Below are positions 6,436-13,655 of a stretch of 18,088 nucleotides of DNA, piece by piece. The stretch lies in the NCBI GenBank assembly GCA_021442645.1, contig JABUSR010000080.1, forward strand, positions 1 through 18,088, given 5' to 3'. Made by a program: the position numbers and the translations under genes. The notes under the pieces were generated by a model. The model made no database searches and was not told the DNA's origin. It was given only the letters and a program-made list of their open reading frames with translations. Positions within the stretch are counted from its first letter, which is position 1. The number at the start of each line of letters is the position of its first letter. This DNA is from Ruminiclostridium sp. GTDB taxonomy: Bacteria > Bacillota > Clostridia > Oscillospirales > Oscillospiraceae.

Positions 6436-6849
6436 ATGGAACTCTTCCGCCAAGCCGCCGTGCTGAAGGCCCGCCCCGGTGACCACGACTGGACCCGTGA
6501 CCATGGCCTATCCCAGACCAGCGAATTCCCCTTCCCTGATATCTATCTCCACGAACGGGTAACTTCCCTGGCTGCCTTAGATTCGGCCCTCCTCCCCTTT
6601 CTAGAGGAATGCCTGTACCGGTTTGTGAACCACGACTACGGCAACCTCATTTCCCTGGATCAGGTGGAGAATTTTATCAGCCGGGACTACCGTCAGGAGA
6701 ACACCTGGATGCAGGCTATTTATCCCACTAAGGCCTGGGGAAACGTCCACCTGGAGGTCTTCTTTGACTTGGCCCTCTTCCACTTGGAGGACGTCGCTCC
6801 CCGTGCGCTGGCCATGGCCCAGCGGGACCGGGAGAAGGCCTCTCGATAA
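6436..6849 (+). CDS. Uncharacterised 137-residue protein at the end of the leu operon
   Basis: I do not recognise this protein. It sits 24 bases after leuB with a very strong ribosome site (CGGAGGTGA, 6421-6429) and is followed directly by the operon terminator, so it should be co-transcribed with leuACDB under the T-box. The sequence is soluble-looking: no signal peptide, no membrane helix and only one cysteine (in EECLYRF). It is rich in aromatic and acidic residues, with a Phe/Pro/Tyr patch (SEFPFPDIYLHERV, about 29-42). A probable helical C-terminal half contains YPTKAWGNVHLEVFFDLALFHLEDVAPRALAMA. Codon use resembles its neighbours. A role linked to leucine metabolism or its regulation is only a guess from position. 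An opposite-strand frame (6601-6879) is considered a shadow. Confidence 0.8.
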   Translation: MELFRQAAVLKARPGDHDWTRDHGLSQTSEFPFPDIYLHERVTSLAALDSALLPFLEECLYRFVNHDYGNLISLDQVENFISRDYRQENTWMQAIYPTKAWGNVHLEVFFDLALFHLEDVAPRALAMAQRDREKASR

Positions 6850-6858
6850 TATGCAAGC

Positions 6859-6897
6859 AAAAAAATGGACCGACTTCACGGAAGTCGGTCCGTTTTT
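6859..6897. terminator. Bidirectional terminator between leu operon and hydratase gene
   Basis: Perfect 11-bp hairpin GGACCGACTTC / GAAGTCGGTCC (6867-6877 and 6881-6891) with a three-base loop. It is flanked by seven A residues on the left (6859-6865) and five T residues on the right (6893-6897), so it can end transcripts from both strands. It lies between two genes that point at each other. Confidence 0.92.
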
Positions 6898-6902
6898 CTA
6901 GT

Positions 6903-7784
6903 TTACTCTTTCCATTCCAACTCGCCCTTATCCAGGATAGCCTTGCCGGTGGCTACATTCACCAGCCGGAATGCAGCCCGGCCGGGGGAAAGTCTCCACA
7001 GGTGGAGCTCCACGGGGGTGTCCGGGTAGAGAACCGTCTTCATGGCTGCGTACATCCGGCTGAGCTTTTCCGGCTGACCGGGGAAGAGAGCCCCGATAGC
7101 CAGGCGGCAGACATATCCGAAAGCGCACAGGTCGTGGACAAAGGGGCCCTCCAGGCCCCGGCTCTTGGCCACAGCGTCATCCACATGGACTAGGTTGGTG
7201 TCCCCAGTGAGGCGGTAGAGGATGTTTTGGGCCCGGCCGATGTGGTCCGGGCAGATCAAATCCGGCGCCCTGTCAGGAATACTGCTCTCCCTGCGGGCCA
7301 TGGGCTGGCCTCCGTATCCCCCCAGGGTGGGAAACAGAGTGGTACAGCGGTTGGTACAGAGTAGGACGCCCCCCTCGTCGTAGACCCTCACTTCAGACTT
7401 GACCGCCATGCCGCGGCCCTCTCCCCGATCAAAGACGTCGGTGAGTTCATCCCGATACACAAAGGTCCCCTTTACTGGCTGGATGGGCCGATGGTACAGG
7501 AATTCGTAGTCCAGATTCACATAGGACTTCTCCGGCTGAAGGCACTCCTCGATGAGCACCGGGATGGAGGTGGGCCGGGGAATCTTTGGCGTCACGTTAA
7601 CGGTCCCCCAGTAGGGGGTCACACCGAAGGTAGGGATGGCCTGCATCCCGTTTTCATAGGTATACTGGGGCTCGGAGCCGTCGGCTCCTACCGCCAGGGC
7701 GTAGAGGGCATGGTCCCTCCAGTTGTAGGTCATTGTTCGCCACGGGGTGACAAGGTCGGTCAGGTTTTCGATCCGTTCTCGCAT
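6903..7784 (-). CDS. MaoC-like (hydratase 2 type) two-hotdog enoyl-CoA hydratase family protein
   Basis: 293 residues resembling the hydratase-2 part of peroxisomal multifunctional enzyme 2 and bacterial MaoC-like proteins, which hydrate trans-2-enoyl-CoA to (R)-3-hydroxyacyl-CoA. The N-terminal hotdog shows the family pattern YNWRDHALYALAVGA (20-34) and PTFGV (51-55). The C-terminal hotdog carries the hydratase-2 signature at 190-204 (YRLTGDTNLVH then DD), with the predicted catalytic pair Asp195 and His200, followed by GPFVHDLCAFGY. The usual N-P-L/I-H is N-L-V-H here, a small departure. The start ATG follows GAGAGGAG. It lies 36 bases downstream of the patatin-like gene and is probably co-transcribed with it. 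Substrate is unknown; the active residues suggest a working enzyme rather than a relic. Confidence 0.85.
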   Translation of the reverse strand: MRERIENLTDLVTPWRTMTYNWRDHALYALAVGADGSEPQYTYENGMQAIPTFGVTPYWGTVNVTPKIPRPTSIPVLIEECLQPEKSYVNLDYEFLYHRPIQPVKGTFVYRDELTDVFDRGEGRGMAVKSEVRVYDEGGVLLCTNRCTTLFPTLGGYGGQPMARRESSIPDRAPDLICPDHIGRAQNILYRLTGDTNLVHVDDAVAKSRGLEGPFVHDLCAFGYVCRLAIGALFPGQPEKLSRMYAAMKTVLYPDTPVELHLWRLSPGRAAFRLVNVATGKAILDKGELEWKE

Positions 7785-7820
7785 GGGAGGTCTCCTCTCT
7801 TCGGCAGAGTTCGCCGATGT

Positions 7821-8666
7821 TCAGTCCTTCAGGAATTCTTCCAGGGCGGCCAGACGCTTTTCCGCCACGGCCCGCCCATGGTCGTAGGCCTTCTGAATCT
7901 TTGTTGGGTCATGCTCCACCCTGTTGATGTCCAGGGGGCCCTCAGGTCGGATGACAAAGATTTCGCCCCGGCGCTCCCGGTCTCGGATGTGGGCAGTGGT
8001 GTGGTTGTACATCTCGTGGCGGCGGGCCATGGCCGCCACCAACTCGGGATAGTTTTTGAACTTTCGGCGCATCATGGGCAATGCCTTGTTCTTCTCCTTC
8101 ACAAAGCCCATGGGCTGGGTAAGGACCACCACATTTTTCTCATATTTCGTTTCGGCATATTCCAGTGGGATGGCGTCGGTAATACCCCCATCCAGGAGCT
8201 TATACCCGTTGATCTCCACGATATTAGATGCCAAGGGCATGGATGCTGAGGCTCTGAACCACTCCAGGTCAGCCTCCCCTCCGTCGGGACACAGGCGGTA
8301 CATGGGCTTCCCGGTTGTCACATCGGTGACCACCACGGTGAACTCCATAGGATTCTGCCGATAAGTCTCCAAATCAAAGGGGTCAAGGCTCTGGGGGATA
8401 TCCCGGTAGCAGAACTGGGCACCGAACATATCCCCTGTTCGGACCAGGGACCGGATACTGCAGTAGCGGGGGTCTCGGCAGTATTTCAGGTTATAGCGGA
8501 GGACCCGGCCCACCTGTTGGGATTTGTAGTTGCAGCCGAAACACGCCCCGGCGGACACCCCCACCAGCCCGTCATAGGTAATGCCGTGCTCCATCATCAC
8601 ATCAATGACACCAGCAGTAAACAGGCCCCGCATAGCGCCCCCTTCCAGTACAAGCCCTCGTCTCAT
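7821..8666 (-). CDS. Patatin-like phospholipase family protein (YjjU-like)
   Basis: 281 residues. The patatin Ser-Asp dyad is intact: nucleophile Ser38 in GVSAG and Asp159 in DGG, with the oxyanion loop LEGGAMRG at 7-14. The arrangement, including the later KNYPELVAAMARRHEMYN stretch, fits the YjjU branch of bacterial patatin-like acyl hydrolases. There is no signal peptide, so it probably acts in the cytoplasm on lipid or acyl esters; the true substrate is unknown. The start ATG follows AAAGGAGA at about seven bases, downstream of a good promoter. The hydratase-2 gene follows in the same direction, suggesting a two-gene operon. Family call is secure, function is not. Confidence 0.92.
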   Translation of the reverse strand: MRRGLVLEGGAMRGLFTAGVIDVMMEHGITYDGLVGVSAGACFGCNYKSQQVGRVLRYNLKYCRDPRYCSIRSLVRTGDMFGAQFCYRDIPQSLDPFDLETYRQNPMEFTVVVTDVTTGKPMYRLCPDGGEADLEWFRASASMPLASNIVEINGYKLLDGGITDAIPLEYAETKYEKNVVVLTQPMGFVKEKNKALPMMRRKFKNYPELVAAMARRHEMYNHTTAHIRDRERRGEIFVIRPEGPLDINRVEHDPTKIQKAYDHGRAVAEKRLAALEEFLKD

Positions 8667-8703
8667 AGGCTTCGTCTCCTTTCTGGTTGGGAAAATCTCT
8701 ATT

Positions 8704-8732
8704 ATCGTATCACCCTTTGCCTATTTTGTAAA
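8704..8732 (-). promoter_or_regulatory. Promoter of the patatin-like/hydratase pair
   Basis: On the minus strand, -35 TTTACA (8732-8727), 17-base spacer, -10 TACGAT (8709-8704). It lies about 40 bases upstream of the patatin-like start codon. Confidence 0.65.
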
Positions 8733-8762
8733 GAAACCCAGAGAGGAAATTGTCTCTCCCCC

Positions 8763-8791
8763 TTGTGCACCGGGGAATTTTGTGGCATTAT
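8763..8791 (+). promoter_or_regulatory. Possible promoter of yifB
   Basis: TTGTGC (8763-8768), 17-base spacer, CATTAT (8786-8791), in an AT-rich patch ahead of the yifB ribosome site. The match to consensus is modest; another -10 in the TATATTGTATT patch is possible. Confidence 0.35.
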
Positions 8792-8833
8792 TTATATTGT
8801 ATTCGTATGACAAGATTGGAAGGAGCGACTGCC

Positions 8834-10354
8834 ATGCTGCGGAAGGTGCGTTCCCTGGGGCTCCAGGGTATCACGGGCTACGAGGTCACCGCCGAATGCG
8901 ACCTGGCCGGTGGCCTGCCCAACTTTGATATCGTGGGTCTGGGCGATACCGCTGTGAAGGAGGCCCGGGAGCGGGTGCGCTCGGCCATTAAAAACAGCGG
9001 CTTCCTCTTTCCTGTGGGGCGTATCACCGTAAACCTAGCCCCCGCAAACCTGAGAAAGTCCGGCACAGTCTACGATCTGCCCATCCTAGTCGGCATCCTG
9101 CTGGCCGGGGCTCAAATTACCTGGGACGACCCGGACTGCGCCTTCGTTGGGGAACTCTCCCTCTCTGGCAATCTGCGGCCGGTGGCGGGGATGCTCCCCA
9201 TGGCCCTGGCCGCCCGGGAGGCGGGCATCCGGAGGTTGTACGTCCCGGCGGACAGCGCCCCGGAAGCCACCCTGGCCGAGGGTCTCACCGTCTACCCGGT
9301 GGAGACCGTCCGCCAACTGGCGGATCACCTGGCCGGGGTCAACCCTATCCTCCCCGCCCAGCCCTGGTCGGGGTCAGATGTCTCCCTGTCCCTGCCTGAC
9401 TTCTCTGAGGTCCGGGGCCAGGAACAGGTAAAACGAGTGTTGGAGATTGCCGCCGCTGGAGGCCACAACCTGGCTATGGTGGGCCCGCCGGGCTCCGGCA
9501 AGAGTATGCTGGCGCGTCGTCTGCCTTCCATCCTGCCCCCCATGACCCGACGGGAGGCTCTCGAATCCACCCAGGTCCACTCCATCCTAGGCCTCACCAC
9601 CAAGGAGCAGCCGCTTCTCATGAGCCGCCCCTTCCGTTCCCCCCACCACTCCATCTCCGTAGTGGGTATGTCCGGGGGTGGCACCCCCTATCCCAAACCG
9701 GGGGAGATTTCCCTGGCCCACCACGGGGTTCTCTTTCTGGACGAGATGCCAGAGTTCCACAAGGATGTGCTGGAGGTCCTCCGCCAGCCCATAGAAGAGG
9801 GGACCATCACCCTGGTACGCTCCGCCGCCTCAGAGACCTACCCCTGTGACTTCATGTTGGTGTGCGCCATGAACCCCTGTAAGTGCGGGTGGTACGGCCA
9901 CCCCTCTGGCCGTTGTCGATGTAGCGCCGGGGATGTGAAAAAATACCTGGGCAAGCTCTCCGGCCCTCTGCTGGACCGCATCGATCTCTACGCCGAAGTC
10001 CCCCCGCTGGATTTTGAAAAGCTGGCCGACCGCAGCCCTGGGGAGTCCTCGGAGACCATCCGAGATCGGGTTCTCCGAGCCCGAGCCATACAGATTGCCC
10101 GTTTCGGCCCCGATGGCCCCGCCTGCAATGCCGCCATGGACCAGGCCTCCCTCCGCCGCCACTGCGCTCTGGATGAGGCCGGAAAGGCCGTTATGAAGGG
10201 TGCCTATGAGCACATGGGCCTCACCGCCCGGAGCTATGACCGCATCCTGCGGGTAGCCCGGACCATCGCCGACCTAGACGGTGAGACAAACATCGGCTCC
10301 CATCACTTGGCTGAAGCCATTCAGTACCGGGAGTCGGACTACTTTCAGAAATAA
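8834..10354 (+). CDS. yifB: YifB/ComM family Mg-chelatase-like AAA+ ATPase
   Basis: 506 residues. The N-terminal Lon/S5-like ChlI domain (PNFDIVGLGDTAVKEARERVRSAI) is followed by a magnesium-chelatase-type AAA+ module: Walker A GPPGSGKS at 217-224 and Walker B VLFLDEMP with Asp303/Glu304. The segment NPCKCGWYGHPSGRCRC has four clustered cysteines, and a Mg-chelatase C-terminal domain follows. In competent Proteobacteria the orthologue ComM is a branch-migration helicase used in natural transformation. In Firmicutes the role is poorly defined, and it is not a real chelatase subunit. The frame is open back to 8750, but ATG 8834 follows GGAAGGAG and begins MLRKVRSLGLQGI as the family does. thiI lies 180 bases downstream. 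Confidence 0.94.
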   Translation: MLRKVRSLGLQGITGYEVTAECDLAGGLPNFDIVGLGDTAVKEARERVRSAIKNSGFLFPVGRITVNLAPANLRKSGTVYDLPILVGILLAGAQITWDDPDCAFVGELSLSGNLRPVAGMLPMALAAREAGIRRLYVPADSAPEATLAEGLTVYPVETVRQLADHLAGVNPILPAQPWSGSDVSLSLPDFSEVRGQEQVKRVLEIAAAGGHNLAMVGPPGSGKSMLARRLPSILPPMTRREALESTQVHSILGLTTKEQPLLMSRPFRSPHHSISVVGMSGGGTPYPKPGEISLAHHGVLFLDEMPEFHKDVLEVLRQPIEEGTITLVRSAASETYPCDFMLVCAMNPCKCGWYGHPSGRCRCSAGDVKKYLGKLSGPLLDRIDLYAEVPPLDFEKLADRSPGESSETIRDRVLRARAIQIARFGPDGPACNAAMDQASLRRHCALDEAGKAVMKGAYEHMGLTARSYDRILRVARTIADLDGETNIGSHHLAEAIQYRESDYFQK

Positions 10355-10452
10355 CCCCCGTGTACAGTGTGGCCGGAACACACTTGGCCGCAGATTCTGA
10401 CCGCAAGGATGTTTTTATCACGAAAAACGATCCTGTATGCAAGGAAGCCATC

Positions 10453-10458
10453 TATAAT
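10453..10458 (+). promoter_or_regulatory. Possible -10 box upstream of thiI
   Basis: A perfect TATAAT lies 77 bases before the thiI start, but I cannot find a good -35 at 16-18 bases upstream. It may need an activator, or it may be chance in a locally AT-richer stretch. Confidence 0.4.
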
Positions 10459-10480
10459 TAATCCGCCCGGAATCCTCCAA

Positions 10481-10495
10481 TTCTAGGTCCTAGAA
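10481..10495. repeat. Perfect 7-1-7 palindrome in the thiI upstream region
   Basis: TTCTAGG-T-CCTAGAA is a perfect inverted repeat of seven bases per arm with one central base. It starts 23 bases after a TATAAT box and ends 40 bases before the thiI ATG, where an operator would sit. The arms are too short and too close for an RNA hairpin, so a dimeric protein site is the more natural reading. No other copy was seen in the window. Confidence 0.45.
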
Positions 10496-10534
10496 CTCCC
10501 CCTATCGAACCCCTCGTGAAAGGAAGCCATAATC

Positions 10535-11749
10535 ATGGGTAAGTATTACAACAAGAATAAGGATTACGCCCCACCCGTGGGGGATGAGATCCTCCTGCTG
10601 AAAATGGGCGAAATGGTCCTGAAGGGTCTGAACCGCAGGACCTTCGAGGAACGGCTCATGGGCAACGCCCGCCGACGCCTCCAGAAGCACGGCAAGTTCC
10701 GCATCTACTCCCGACAGTCTATCACCTATGTTGAGCCCCAGAGCCTGGACTGCGATATAGACGGGGCCTTTGAGACCCTGTCCAAGCTCTTCGGGGTAGT
10801 GGGTCTCTCCCGGGCTAAGTGCTGCGAAAAGGCCCCTGAGGCCATTCTTGAGACCGCAAAAACCTACCTCTGCGACGACCTCATGGAGGCCTCAACCTTC
10901 AAAGTGGAATCTAAGCGGTCGGACAAAACATTTCCCCTGGACTCCATCCAGCTCTCCCAATATGTGGGCGGTGAGCTCCACGATTCGTTTCCCCACCTGA
11001 CCCCCGACATGCACGACCCCGAAGTAGTGGTCCATGTTGAGGTCCGGGACTTCGCTGCTTATGTCCACGCCAACCCCACCCCGGGTGCGGGAGGTCTGCC
11101 CGTAGGCGTGGGCGGCCGGGCGATTTCCCTGCTCTCCGGCGGCATAGACAGCCCCGTGGCCTCCTGGATGATGGCCAAGCGTGGCCTGGCCCTGGAGATG
11201 GTCCACTTCTTCAGTTACCCCTATACCTCCCCCGAAGCCAAGGAAAAGGTGCTGGACCTGGCCCGGCTTATCACCCCCTGGTGCGGCCGCCTCACCGTCC
11301 ACGTGGTCCCCTTCACGGAAATCCAGGAGGAACTCCGCCGCACCTGCCCCGAGGACCTGTTCACCCTGCTCATGCGCCGGTTCATGATGCGCATCTCCCA
11401 GCAGGTGGCTGAGCGGGTAGGTGCCCACGCCCTGGTCACCGGCGAGTCCTTGGGCCAGGTGGCCAGCCAGACCATGGAGGCCATGGCTGTCACCAACGCC
11501 GTCTGCACCATGCCGGTCTTCCGGCCCGTAGTTGGTATGGACAAAGAGGAGATTATCCGCATCGCCCGGAAAATCGGCACCTTTGAAACATCCATCCTGC
11601 CCTATGAGGACTGCTGCACGGTCTTCACCCCCCGCCATCCCAAGACCCGTCCCACCATGGAAGAGATCTTGGCCGCCGAAGCCGGCCTGGACATCGAAGG
11701 CCTCATCCAGCGGGCTGTAGACGGCATCGAGCGGGTAACCCTTGGATGA
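10535..11749 (+). CDS. thiI: tRNA 4-thiouridine synthase ThiI (without rhodanese domain)
   Basis: 404 residues. ThiI adenylates U8 of tRNA and inserts sulfur to give 4-thiouridine; in some bacteria it also supplies sulfur for thiamine. An N-terminal ferredoxin-like/THUMP region spans about 1-170. The PP-loop ATP pyrophosphatase motif SGGIDSP (Ser201-Asp205-Ser206) starts the catalytic domain, and TGESLGQVASQT is a further family mark. The protein ends soon after YEDCCTVFTPRHP, containing Cys360-Cys361, and lacks the C-terminal rhodanese domain of E. coli ThiI. This is the Firmicute form, which takes sulfur from a dedicated cysteine desulfurase; none is encoded here. ATG 10535 follows GAAAGGAAG. 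cinA begins 30 bases after the stop, probably in the same transcript. Confidence 0.95.
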   Translation: MGKYYNKNKDYAPPVGDEILLLKMGEMVLKGLNRRTFEERLMGNARRRLQKHGKFRIYSRQSITYVEPQSLDCDIDGAFETLSKLFGVVGLSRAKCCEKAPEAILETAKTYLCDDLMEASTFKVESKRSDKTFPLDSIQLSQYVGGELHDSFPHLTPDMHDPEVVVHVEVRDFAAYVHANPTPGAGGLPVGVGGRAISLLSGGIDSPVASWMMAKRGLALEMVHFFSYPYTSPEAKEKVLDLARLITPWCGRLTVHVVPFTEIQEELRRTCPEDLFTLLMRRFMMRISQQVAERVGAHALVTGESLGQVASQTMEAMAVTNAVCTMPVFRPVVGMDKEEIIRIARKIGTFETSILPYEDCCTVFTPRHPKTRPTMEEILAAEAGLDIEGLIQRAVDGIERVTLG

Positions 11750-11779
11750 ATTACGAGGAACAGAAACGGGAGGCATACC

Positions 11780-13036
11780 ATGAGCCACACCGCTGAACTT
11801 ATCGCCATCGGCACCGAGCTGCTGTTGGGAAACATTGCAAACACCGATGCCCAGATAATCTCCGAAGGTCTGTCGGAACTGGGCATCAATGTGTACTACC
11901 ACACCGTAGTGGGAGACAACCCCGATCGGGTCCGCCAGGCGGTGGATATCGCCCGTCGCCGGGCGGACATCATCATCACCACCGGTGGTTTGGGGCCCAC
12001 CTGCGATGACCTGACCAAGGTGGCCCTGGCCGAAGCGTTTGGCCGACCCCTAGTCTACCATGAGCCTTCCGCTCAGCGAATCCGAGACCGCTTCGCTGCC
12101 ATGGAGCGACCTATCACCGACAACAACTTCCAGCAAGCCATGGTCCCCCGGGGCTGTACCGTTCTGGACAACGACTGGGGCACCGCCCCCGGTGTTGCCT
12201 TTGAGTCCGACGGCACCCATGTAATCCTCCTGCCCGGCCCACCCAGAGAGTGCGAGATGATGTTTCGCCACAGGGCCGTTCCCTACCTGAAGGCCCTGTC
12301 CGATGGAGTTATCGTCTCCCGGACGGTGAAGACCTTCGGTATCGGCGAGTCGGCCGCTGAGGCCCTATTGCGGGACCTGATGAATTCTCTTAGCAACCCC
12401 ACCCTGGCCCCCTACGCCAAGCCCACAGGCACCGAACTGCGCATCACCGCCCACGCCGCCACCGATGAGGAGGCCTACGCTCTCATCGCTCCAGTGGAGG
12501 AGCAGGTAAAGGCCATCCTAGGGGACTATGCCATCGGGGTGGACGTAAACTCCATTCAGGATGTCTGTCTGTCTCTGCTAAAGGAGAAGGGCCTCACCCT
12601 GGGCACCGCCGAGTCCTGCACCGGTGGCCTCATCGCCAAACTCATCACCGACCTGCCCGGTTCCTCCGCCGTCTTGAAAGGCGGTGTGGTCAGCTACACC
12701 AACGAAGTGAAGGCCAATGTTCTGGGAGTTCCCCAGACACTGCTGGAGGAATACGGGGCCGTCTCCCCCCAGGTTGCTGAGGCCATGGCCCGGGGGGCTA
12801 GGCGCGTCCTGGGCTGTGATATCGCCGTCTCCGCCACCGGCGTAGCCGGGCCGGACTCCGACGACCGGGGCAACCCTGTGGGGCTGGTCTACCTGGGCTT
12901 AGCCTGGGAAGACCAGTGCATCGTTCAGACATACCATGCGGGTCGGGGCGACCGGGACCGCATCCGTCGCCTTTCTGCCGGAACGGCCCTGGACATAGTC
13001 CGCCGCCACCTGACAGGAAAACTCTCCTCTTTCTAA
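11780..13036 (+). CDS. cinA: CinA family protein (competence/damage-inducible, putative NMN deamidase)
   Basis: 418 residues with both usual parts. The N-terminal MoaB/MogA-like domain has TTGGLGPTCDD at 67-77. The C-terminal CinA domain (about 255-418) has GTAESCTGG at 275-283, the GGVVSYTNEVKANVLGV stretch and the SATGVAGPDSDDRGNPVGLVYLG loop. In other bacteria the C-terminal domain deamidates nicotinamide mononucleotide in NAD recycling, and the N-terminal domain has been linked to ADP-ribose pyrophosphatase activity. The name comes from a competence role in streptococci; no competence genes except the ComM-like yifB are nearby. The start ATG follows GGGAGG closely, 30 bases after thiI, and a strong terminator follows the stop. 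Full length, no lesion seen. Confidence 0.95.
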   Translation: MSHTAELIAIGTELLLGNIANTDAQIISEGLSELGINVYYHTVVGDNPDRVRQAVDIARRRADIIITTGGLGPTCDDLTKVALAEAFGRPLVYHEPSAQRIRDRFAAMERPITDNNFQQAMVPRGCTVLDNDWGTAPGVAFESDGTHVILLPGPPRECEMMFRHRAVPYLKALSDGVIVSRTVKTFGIGESAAEALLRDLMNSLSNPTLAPYAKPTGTELRITAHAATDEEAYALIAPVEEQVKAILGDYAIGVDVNSIQDVCLSLLKEKGLTLGTAESCTGGLIAKLITDLPGSSAVLKGGVVSYTNEVKANVLGVPQTLLEEYGAVSPQVAEAMARGARRVLGCDIAVSATGVAGPDSDDRGNPVGLVYLGLAWEDQCIVQTYHAGRGDRDRIRRLSAGTALDIVRRHLTGKLSSF

Positions 13037-13043
13037 ACACAAC

Positions 13044-13087
13044 GACCTCCTTCTGCCCAGCTTTGGCAGAAGGAGGTCCTCGTTTTT
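13044..13087 (+). terminator. Terminator after cinA
   Basis: A perfect 14-bp hairpin (13044-13057 with 13065-13078; arm GACCTCCTTCTGCC) with a seven-base loop, then CTCG and five T residues (13083-13087). It lies eight bases after the cinA stop codon. In the other direction no T-tract follows, so it is weak for minus-strand transcripts. Confidence 0.88.
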
Positions 13088-13130
13088 ATTCGGGAAAAGA
13101 CTTCTGACGGAATCCGCCCGGGGCCTCCCC

Positions 13131-13430
13131 TCACAGGGGATAGACCACACAGGCAACGACCGTAATCAGCCAGGCCGCTCCAAAGCCCAGAGTCACCCCT
13201 GACAGAACCCTGACAGGCCGCTTCAGGTCGGTCCAGTTTTCGGAAGTCTGGGCCTTCAGTCCGGGAAAAACCACCGGGAGCAGGGCAAACAGACTCCCCA
13301 CAACCATCAGGCCTACCGACCCCACCCATTTTTCAAAGGGCAGGATTCCCATCATACAGAAGTTGTTCCAGAACACGCCCAGCAGCAGACACCCCGCCAG
13401 CACAGCCCGCCTTGTTCTGAAGCTAAACAC
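13131..13430 (-). CDS. Small hypothetical membrane protein (three predicted helices)
   Basis: 99 residues, not recognised. After a basic start (FRTRR), three hydrophobic stretches can be seen: about 8-30 (AVLAGCLLLGVFWNNFCMMG), about 36-57 (GSVGLMVVGSLFALLPVVF) and about 76-97 (GVTLGFGAAWLITVVACVV). A polar loop between the second and third has Lys, Glu, Asp and Arg. The start is GTG at 13430; AAAGGA is rather far away (about 13 bases) and GGGGAT close, so the start is moderately certain. It has its own strong promoter just beyond the his terminator and a leader of about 125 bases. Probable inner-membrane protein, no domain assignable. Confidence 0.65.
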   Translation of the reverse strand: MFSFRTRRAVLAGCLLLGVFWNNFCMMGILPFEKWVGSVGLMVVGSLFALLPVVFPGLKAQTSENWTDLKRPVRVLSGVTLGFGAAWLITVVACVVYPL

Positions 13431-13562
13431 AAAGCATCCCCGTCCTTTCTCTCTGCTCCTGTTCGGCGTTCAATTTTCTTCTCTTTTCCCTTCGGAGAAC
13501 AATAGCGAAACGTCTTGTTTCTTAAGGGAAACCCCTCCAGAGCTCCCCTTTTTCTACCACAC

Positions 13563-13591
13563 ATTTTACACAACAATTGCAAAACTTTCAA
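13563..13591 (-). promoter_or_regulatory. Sigma-A promoter of the small membrane protein gene
   Basis: On the minus strand, -35 TTGAAA (13591-13586), 17-base spacer, -10 TAAAAT (13568-13563), in an AT-rich patch. It lies directly downstream of the his operon terminator, so the membrane protein gene appears to be a separate unit. The start would be near 13556, leaving a leader of about 125 bases in which I see no conserved RNA element. Confidence 0.78.
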
Positions 13592-13604
13592 GTGGGGTCG
13601 GGCG

Positions 13605-13641
13605 AAAAATTGTCGGCAGGAACGGGTCTGTTCCTGCCGAC
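13605..13641 (-). terminator. his operon terminator
   Basis: Perfect 12-bp hairpin GTCGGCAGGAAC / GTTCCTGCCGAC (13641-13630 with 13623-13612 as read on the minus strand) with a six-base loop. It is followed by AA and five T residues (13609-13605), 15 bases after the hisIE stop. Confidence 0.92.
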
Positions 13642-13655
13642 GGCTTGTCTTTTGC

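Noticed and set aside
6601..6879. A 92-codon minus-strand frame opposite the leu-operon orphan
   Set aside because: Its start lies inside the bidirectional terminator and the plus-strand frame has a far better ribosome site and operon context.
8750..8833. Extended N-terminus of yifB
   Set aside because: The 28 extra residues overlap the probable promoter region; ATG 8834 has the ribosome site and the family-standard beginning.
10362..10405. GC-rich inverted repeats after yifB considered as a terminator
   Set aside because: AGTGTG/CACACT and GGCC-based pairings exist but no T-tract follows closely, so read-through from yifB into thiI cannot be excluded.
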